DNA of 64,000 bases from Hyalella azteca. Taxonomy: Eukaryota; Arthropoda; Malacostraca; Amphipoda; Hyalellidae. The translations under genes were made by a program, and so were the position numbers. Positions 58,279 to 64,000 of this stretch are shown here, piece by piece. The notes under the pieces were generated by a model. That model saw nothing but the letters and a program-made list of their open reading frames with translations, was not told the origin of the DNA and did no database searches. The stretch is taken from assembly GCF_000764305.2 (NCBI RefSeq), contig NW_025943805.1, forward strand, positions 179,466-243,465, given 5' to 3'. Numbering within the stretch: the stretch's first letter is position 1; each line of letters opens with the position of its first letter.

Positions 58279-61236
58279 ATTGACGGCAAATTTCAAATAA
58301 CAAATTCATACAATTCATATAATTCGTTCTCCTGTCTTACGATGGGCAAACGCAAGAATTCAAAAGCCATGTAGTTATCGTTCATTTTAAACAGTAAATA
58401 ATTTGTTAAATTAAGCTTCGAAAGTTCTTACATTAAATTTTGCTTCAATATTTCAATTATATGACATAAAATTAAAAATATTCTCAATATTTCTCGGTGA
58501 AAACTCATCTATATCTCATCTATATAAATCGAATGCGAATAAAAACTTAACAGATTAGTGGAAATGTAACTAAAAATTTCCTAATTATACATACGAATTA
58601 TTCTCTGGAATTTACAGCAACAGGATAGTTCCTAGTAATTAAATAGAAAGCTAGTAAGTGAGTAATTTAGTTAAAAAGTGCTTGCATGCTGAGAACCTTG
58701 ATTTTCCAGGCGAGACGATGCAAGACATGTTTATGGAAAGTTAAGATTGGTGGCATTTTAAAGACAGTGGTTGATAATTACATGTTATATACCAGCTATG
58801 TAAAAGTAAACTGATGAAAAGCTTATTTAAATTAAGCGTTCGAAAAGATTTTCATACAAGCAAACTCTTGAAAACCAAGTACGATTGAACCCAGATAAGA
58901 AATGATTCAGGCGATTGTTTTATAGAGTTTTGAATTAACTGAACGAAAATTTCTGAACACCCGATGAGTAATCGCGAACAGTTAGGAAACAGCTAGGTTA
59001 AGGACAAGTTAGAAGTTAAGTTAGAACAGCTAGGAAAGGATTCAGGGTAAAGGATTCAGGATTCCTGTCATTCGCGAAAGGATACAGGGGAAACTCTCAA
59101 TCCTGTATATGAAGGCACATTGAAAATGAATTTTGACTGCAAAACAAAGGTTACTGAAGGTGAAGCTCAGAATTTTATATGAAATTTTTAATGATAAATT
59201 TGGTTATTGTATGCTTTATTTGCATTGTGTTTCAGTCCGTGAGCCTATTGCGCTTATAAAAGCTTTAGCAATCGAACTGTAAATATTTATATTAATGATA
59301 TGATTTCACATAAATATTCTTTATACATTAGAGGAGTTATCAAATTTTACCTTTTAGGCCTTCAGATAATTTCAGACACCGAATATAAAAAAGTTATCTC
59401 TACCTAAATATGTAAATAAGCCTAAATTCATTCAACACCAGCTGATAGCCTTTTTATTTGGAATCGGAAACGTATTTTAAATAATGCAAATGAACAATCG
59501 CTCGCGGCCGTTCGCCCAGCCACCTCAGGTTTATTACAGATTCGTATGCCAACAAATCCTGGTCCAAAAGATCGAACAACACCCAACCGCTGGTCTCATC
59601 ACCATGCTATATAATTCAATTTTCCAATAAGTTCGATGTCATATTACTTGCAACCTAATTCGTTTTTAAATTTCGGAATTCAGATTAGACTTCAGCTTTT
59701 TAAAATCCATTGGGTTTTACATTAGATTTCAAATAAGTTTAAGAAGCTTTTAATTCGGTTCAAATAATTTAATGTATAGGTGATTGTATGCATAAAGGAT
59801 ATTGAATGTCCATTTTATTGAGGTTCAAGATGAAACGACACATAAATATTAGTCTTTTTGTAGCTAGTTTTTAAATTGATTGAGCTTTTTAAAATTTGAT
59901 CAAATTACCATGCAACTAATAGTATTGCAAGAGTCTGGTTTAGCCACACCACCATATACATACATACATCTAGATAAGAACTTAATTCTTAATCAATTAA
60001 ATACCATAAACATCAGTTTAGAGAACTTATAAATGAGAAATGCAGAAATATTTGTATAATATAATATAATAATATAATATAATATACTTTTAGTGATTTA
60101 CTAATATGATCAATGATTTAACTATCGACGACGCTTAGTTCTCTTCACTGAAGGCTCCAGCCTTTAATTAATGGTCGTTAAATTACAGTTTCATTGATCC
60201 CTTAACGTACAAGACATCATTTATCTTTAAGAAAGTATATGAATTTTCTTGCTTCGTTGCAGTTCATTATTCCCAAGGCTGCCCCATTTAATATAACTAA
60301 TTCGTCGTGTGTAAAAAACACTTCTCTTTATGAACATAAATAAACTTATAATATAACATAAATAAACTTTAAGGCTTCGCTGCTACACATATGTCCAAAA
60401 GCTGCTCTATTTGACGTGATTAACACAGAGTTATTCAATAATCCTGTAGCGATTAAAACTAGACGATAAAAACAAATGAATTATTCATCATCCAATTCCA
60501 TGTTTCAGTTCCAGCCGTCATTTACACGTCAGCTTACGGCCAACTAGGCTAAAAAACAACACCGGTATATTTGAGTCTATCCTACATAATGAGCTTCGCA
60601 TTATTTTTTTTTTCAAACAAAGATGCCTGATTGTTTAGGTAAATTTGCGGAAAATACAAAGAAAAAATTATTTTTTTTCGAGAAGTAGACTGCCATTTAG
60701 TTCGAGCGAAAGAATATTTTTTCACAATATCTTATATATATTCCTTATATATATTAAGAATATTCAATATTATTTTTTAATTATTCTCCTCTTCATAATA
60801 TATTGAGGCTTCGGTGATCTGAGAACCAATATTCGGACGCAGATCATATGTTATTTTATGAAATGAAATACAGTATATATATTCCATTTCATTATGAAAC
60901 ATAGATATTTTATTTTATAATACGAAATTTATTCCTACATAAACGTGGAAATAAATCCTAAATTTGGACAAGTAAAAAACTTTTTTGAGAAATAATTAAT
61001 GGCAGCAAGATGCGTTTTCAACATCGAGAAAAAAATTATTTAATTAAAAAAATTATATTAATTCATTAATTAAAAAAAGTTGCACAATTGTAATTGATAT
61101 AAAATCTGCATCACTATTTATAAGAAGCATTAATTTCTTTCTCATTCCCTTGTTGGATTTGAATTTTAATAATCTTCATGTGTGAGATGAAATAATTGAT
61201 ATAGGAGTAAAACACCCCCGGGCGGGGAGGAGAGGT
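58279..61236. other. AT-rich noncoding stretch
   Basis: No supported gene. An (ATAAT)n microsatellite lies at about 60053-60086. Near 58985-59090, short motifs such as AGCTAGG and GGATTCAGG recur. If exon A is a true start exon, its promoter should lie at the left end of this stretch on minus; no clear TATA box was seen. Confidence 0.45.
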
Positions 61237-61660
61237 CTGCTGTTGTTTTTGTTGTTGTTGCTGCTGTTGTTGTCGTTGTTGCTGTTAGTGTTGTTGTTAT
61301 AGCTGTTGTTGCTGATGTTGTTATCATCAATGCTATTATGTTACATAAAAACATATATATAACATGTTATTATATTATATCTATGTAATTATCATTCTAC
61401 TGCTGCTGCTGTTGTTGCTACTGTTGTTTCTGCTGTTGATCATGCTGTTTTTTTCTTCGTCTGACTCTGACATTATAGTTTCTGCTATTGTTTCTTCCGC
61501 TGATTCTTCTGCTGATGTTTAATCTGCTTATTCTGTTGCTGTTGTTTTTTTGATGATTCTGCTTATATTTTTTGCTAATGTTCTTGCTGATTATCATTTC
61601 CCTATCTATTTCTGGTGGTGCTGTTCTTGCAGCTGTTATTGTTGCTAGCTTCTGCTGCTA
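61237..61660 (+). repeat. degenerate CTG/TTG trinucleotide repeat tract
   Basis: Interrupted GTT/GCT triplets run densely over 61237-61326 and more loosely from 61397 to about 61660, separated by an AT-rich gap. A minus frame (61166-61354) reads as mostly Thr and Ala because of the repeat and is not a credible gene. The tract is preceded by CCCCCGGGCGGGG at about 61215-61227. Confidence 0.85.
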
Positions 61661-61912
61661 GCCATATTCTCGCTTGTGTTGTTGGTGTTGCCAATGTTTT
61701 TGCTCTGTAGGACATTTATTGGCGTAGATTTTTGTACCTTTCCATGGAATAAAATTAAATTTTTGCTTTTTAAGGTTCCCAGTTGAGAGTGGCCTAATAT
61801 ATTCCAGTTATCCTTCTCTGATTATTATTGTTTTAACCTCGAAAGCGTGATAAATTAATTGCTTTTCTTGAATCAAATTTTTGCACGTACAGATGTAAAA
61901 ATTTATAGTGCC

Positions 61913-62066
61913 TTGCTCCATGCTGTGCTCCATCTTGTGCTCCATGCTGTGCTCCATGCTGTGATCCATGCTGTGCTCCATGTTGTGCTCCATGCTGTGG
62001 TCCGTGTTATGGTCCATGCTGTGCTCCATGCTGTGGTCCATGCTGTGGTCCATGCTGCGGTCCGTG
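61913..62066. repeat. 12-bp minisatellite, about 13 copies
   Basis: The consensus TGCTCCATGCTG varies mainly at CTCC/GTCC/ATCC. Twelve bases equals four codons, so the minus strand reads as repeated M-(D/E)-H-S tetrapeptides and the plus strand as V-L-H-A type repeats. The minus frame (61808-62053) starts inside the array and runs into ordinary AT-rich DNA, so a coding role is unlikely but not excluded. Confidence 0.92.
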
Positions 62067-62599
62067 AAGCCTAACGCAGCTGCATGACGTCAGAAGTTTA
62101 AGAAGAATTTGCATGCAGGCTCTAGGATACAAGTTTGTGAAGTGACCGTCAATGCGGAAACAGAATTTCTCTTGAAAATTCATTGTGGAATTTTCGCCAA
62201 GAATCGTTCACTGCATTGCAAATGTGTTGAGGTCTAAAAACGTTTCATAAAAACTTTTCATATATGTATAATTCTAAGTTTGAAATTGAGTTTAATTGAT
62301 ATTTTTGTTTGTGTAATTTCAAGATGAAGTGAAAATGATTTTGGCTCAATTAGGTTTACAGAAAATGACACTAATGCCTTCAAGCTTCTCCTTTACGTTT
62401 TTTTAAATGGGCAAACGTATGAATATCTACTGCCTTAAGGAATTGATACCTAAACTAATCTAATCTAAAAATTAATCTTTCTATCCTTTACTGAATTTCT
62501 TTAGACTGAAAATATACATTTTTATGATCTTGGACCGAAATTAATTCCTGATAACATTGCGTAATTTTTTCGAGTAGCACAGCTACTATGTGAGCTACA

Positions 62600-62850
62600 C
62601 ACACAATAGCTAACAGCATTTGTGGTAAGTAACAACGTTATTAGTTACCCATATACACTATATTAAAACAGCCAATAGTGTAAGTAGTAAGCTACGCAGC
62701 TGTTGGCTGTCTTAATATTAACACAACCAATGGAGTTATTGCATGGTAAGTAACTCTGTTATTGGCTGTGCTACTGTTAATACAGCCAATACTGCAAGTG
62801 ATAAGTAACACAACTATTGGCTGTGTTACACAGCTTTCGGCTGTGTTGCA
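62600..62850. repeat. cluster of CAGCCAAT/ATTGGCTG palindromes in tandem
   Basis: Three or four successive units of about 50-60 bases each begin with ACAGCCAATA or a variant and end with TATTGGCTGT or a variant, so each can fold on itself. Clear units are 62668-62710, 62721-62771 and 62782-62826; a diverged one precedes them. The interior of several units contains GTAAGTAAC. The cluster resembles a nested or tandem set of very short foldback elements. Confidence 0.75.
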
Positions 62851-63786
62851 CCGCATGAATTATTATTCATCACTCGTCACAGATTGAGGATTTGAAGTGT
62901 AGTGTGACCGTACCATGAATGTTTGAATTGCGCTTAGAGAAACAACATCCAAATTTATATCCGTTGTTGAAGGCTATTCCTGTGAAATAATTTCATTAAA
63001 TGGCAGACCTTCAAAGTTAAATTTTCCATTGGTTGACCTCATTTCGAGAAAACCTAAACTTATTGAAAATATCATATTTCTCTACAAAGGCGACTATATA
63101 GGATCAACACAGTGCGTTATTAGTTAGCATGAATGACCAAGAATTGCCTTTTTAAAATTTCCTACGTATAGGAAATTCCTGCAGTAGCTCCTAGTTTATT
63201 GAAGAGTTCTATATAGAATGTTTTGTAATGTCTTGCTGATTGTTGGAGACATTGTCAACTGGGGTATAAGTTAAAAAATAAAACTCTTGCATGATTTCCT
63301 CTTCAATTAACTTCAATTCGAGGTAAATTTAAGATTTTACACGTTTTACAATTTACAATATTGAGATTTTGTAACATTAATTTGTTGTTTTCTTTCATTT
63401 TTTCAAGTTCAGTTCGAATTTGTCGCACTGGAAATGAAGAGGATTGTTAGTCGCTTTGCTTAGATCAGCAAAAAAAAAAAATGATAACCAACTCGCTTAA
63501 AACAAACACAGATTTTTTTCTTTTGGATCCGCTGGCATGTTAAAATACGGTTAAACTACCAGTATGCAAATTATAAGATTTTAAAAATTTACCGTATATG
63601 CGAGCCATAAGAGCAAAATACAAGTAGATGATTTCTTGCTGCAGCGTCGCGCGGGCAACGTTGACCTTCCAGTGCAGAGTTCTCATGCTGCTGTTATCGA
63701 ATAAAAACATTTTTTCGCCGAACGCACAATTTTCAACTCACATTTAATACGCGTACATTCAGTTGACAGTCTATCAAAATCTTACC
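62851..63786. other. noncoding stretch
   Basis: No gene identified. Poly-A (12 bases) lies at 63470-63481. Confidence 0.5.
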
Positions 63787-64000
63787 TTCAGCTAAGTGCA
63801 ATTTATTACGATATAGGAGCTCCATAAGCGTAGCAGTACTTTGCCAAGTGTAATAAAACTGGTATGGGAACTTCAGAAGCGTTGCAATACTCAGTCAAGT
63901 GCAATAAAGTAAGATATGGGAGCTTCAGAAGCGTTGCAATACTCAGCCAAGTGTAATAAAAAGGATATGGGAGCTTCAGAAGCGTTGCAATACTCAGCCA
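63787..64000 (+). repeat. 51-bp satellite array, at least four copies, continues past the window
   Basis: Units start at 63810, 63861, 63913 and 63964 (51, 52 and 51 bases, last cut by the window end). A partial unit comes before 63810. The core is GGAGCTTCAGAAGCGTTGCA followed by ATACTCAGCCAAGTGTAATAAA. Divergence falls toward the window end: units 3 and 4 are identical over the part seen, while the first is most degraded. This is the usual pattern at the edge of an array that is homogenised in its interior. Confidence 0.95.

Noticed and set aside
61166..61354. Thr/Ala-rich minus frame
   Set aside because: It is entirely explained by the CTG/TTG triplet tract.

Overview
This is an AT-rich eukaryotic window with very little coding sequence. 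There are no long open frames, no operon-like gene packing, no rRNA or tRNA I can support, and many mini- and microsatellites. The one recognisable gene fragment is a signal-peptide-bearing first coding exon on the minus strand at 20.76-20.94 kb. It matches the N-terminus of the CLCA (calcium-activated chloride channel regulator) family and ends at a clean phase-0 GT splice donor. CLCA genes are animal genes, so I read the window as an animal genome, probably an arthropod or another invertebrate. The exact taxon cannot be told from the sequence.

Layout. 0-20 kb: mostly anonymous intergenic or intronic DNA, with one diverged dispersed-repeat pair (8.3/9.4 kb), a GC-rich block at 12.2-12.4 kb and a 40-bp duplication at 19.4 kb. 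20.7-21.1 kb: the CLCA-like exon 1 and its putative 5' region; the rest of that gene should lie to the left, and I could not find exon 2. 22.2-24 kb: a dense repeat district with a 29-copy 20-bp minisatellite that shows no indels, a transposon remnant with a decayed hammerhead-like motif, and one copy of a ~300-bp dispersed element whose inverted partner lies at 41.2-41.5 kb. 24-45 kb: mainly noncoding, with short tandem duplications, a near-perfect palindrome (30.1 kb), a second dispersed pair (37.1/39.8 kb) and a few weak coding candidates (31.6, 32.2, 41.8, 44.0 and 44.5 kb). 45.3-45.7 kb: a 21-bp minisatellite open in several frames on both strands. 51.9 kb: a 22-bp minisatellite.

55.0-58.3 kb is the second place with real coding signal. 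Plus-strand open segments (55.6-56.0 and 57.0-57.2 kb) and minus-strand segments (58.28 to 57.34 kb) show excess G at codon position 1 and plausible splice sites. They look like two convergent, unrecognised multi-exon genes. 61-64 kb is again repeat-rich: degenerate CTG/TTG triplets, a 12-bp array that would encode His/Met tetrapeptides, a cluster of CAGCCAAT-type palindromes, and a 51-bp satellite that runs off the window end.

Gene-level calls other than the CLCA exon are provisional. Long stop-free frames occur by chance at this length and composition, so open-frame length alone was not taken as evidence. I found no complete biological system, CRISPR array, operon or intact transposase/reverse transcriptase.
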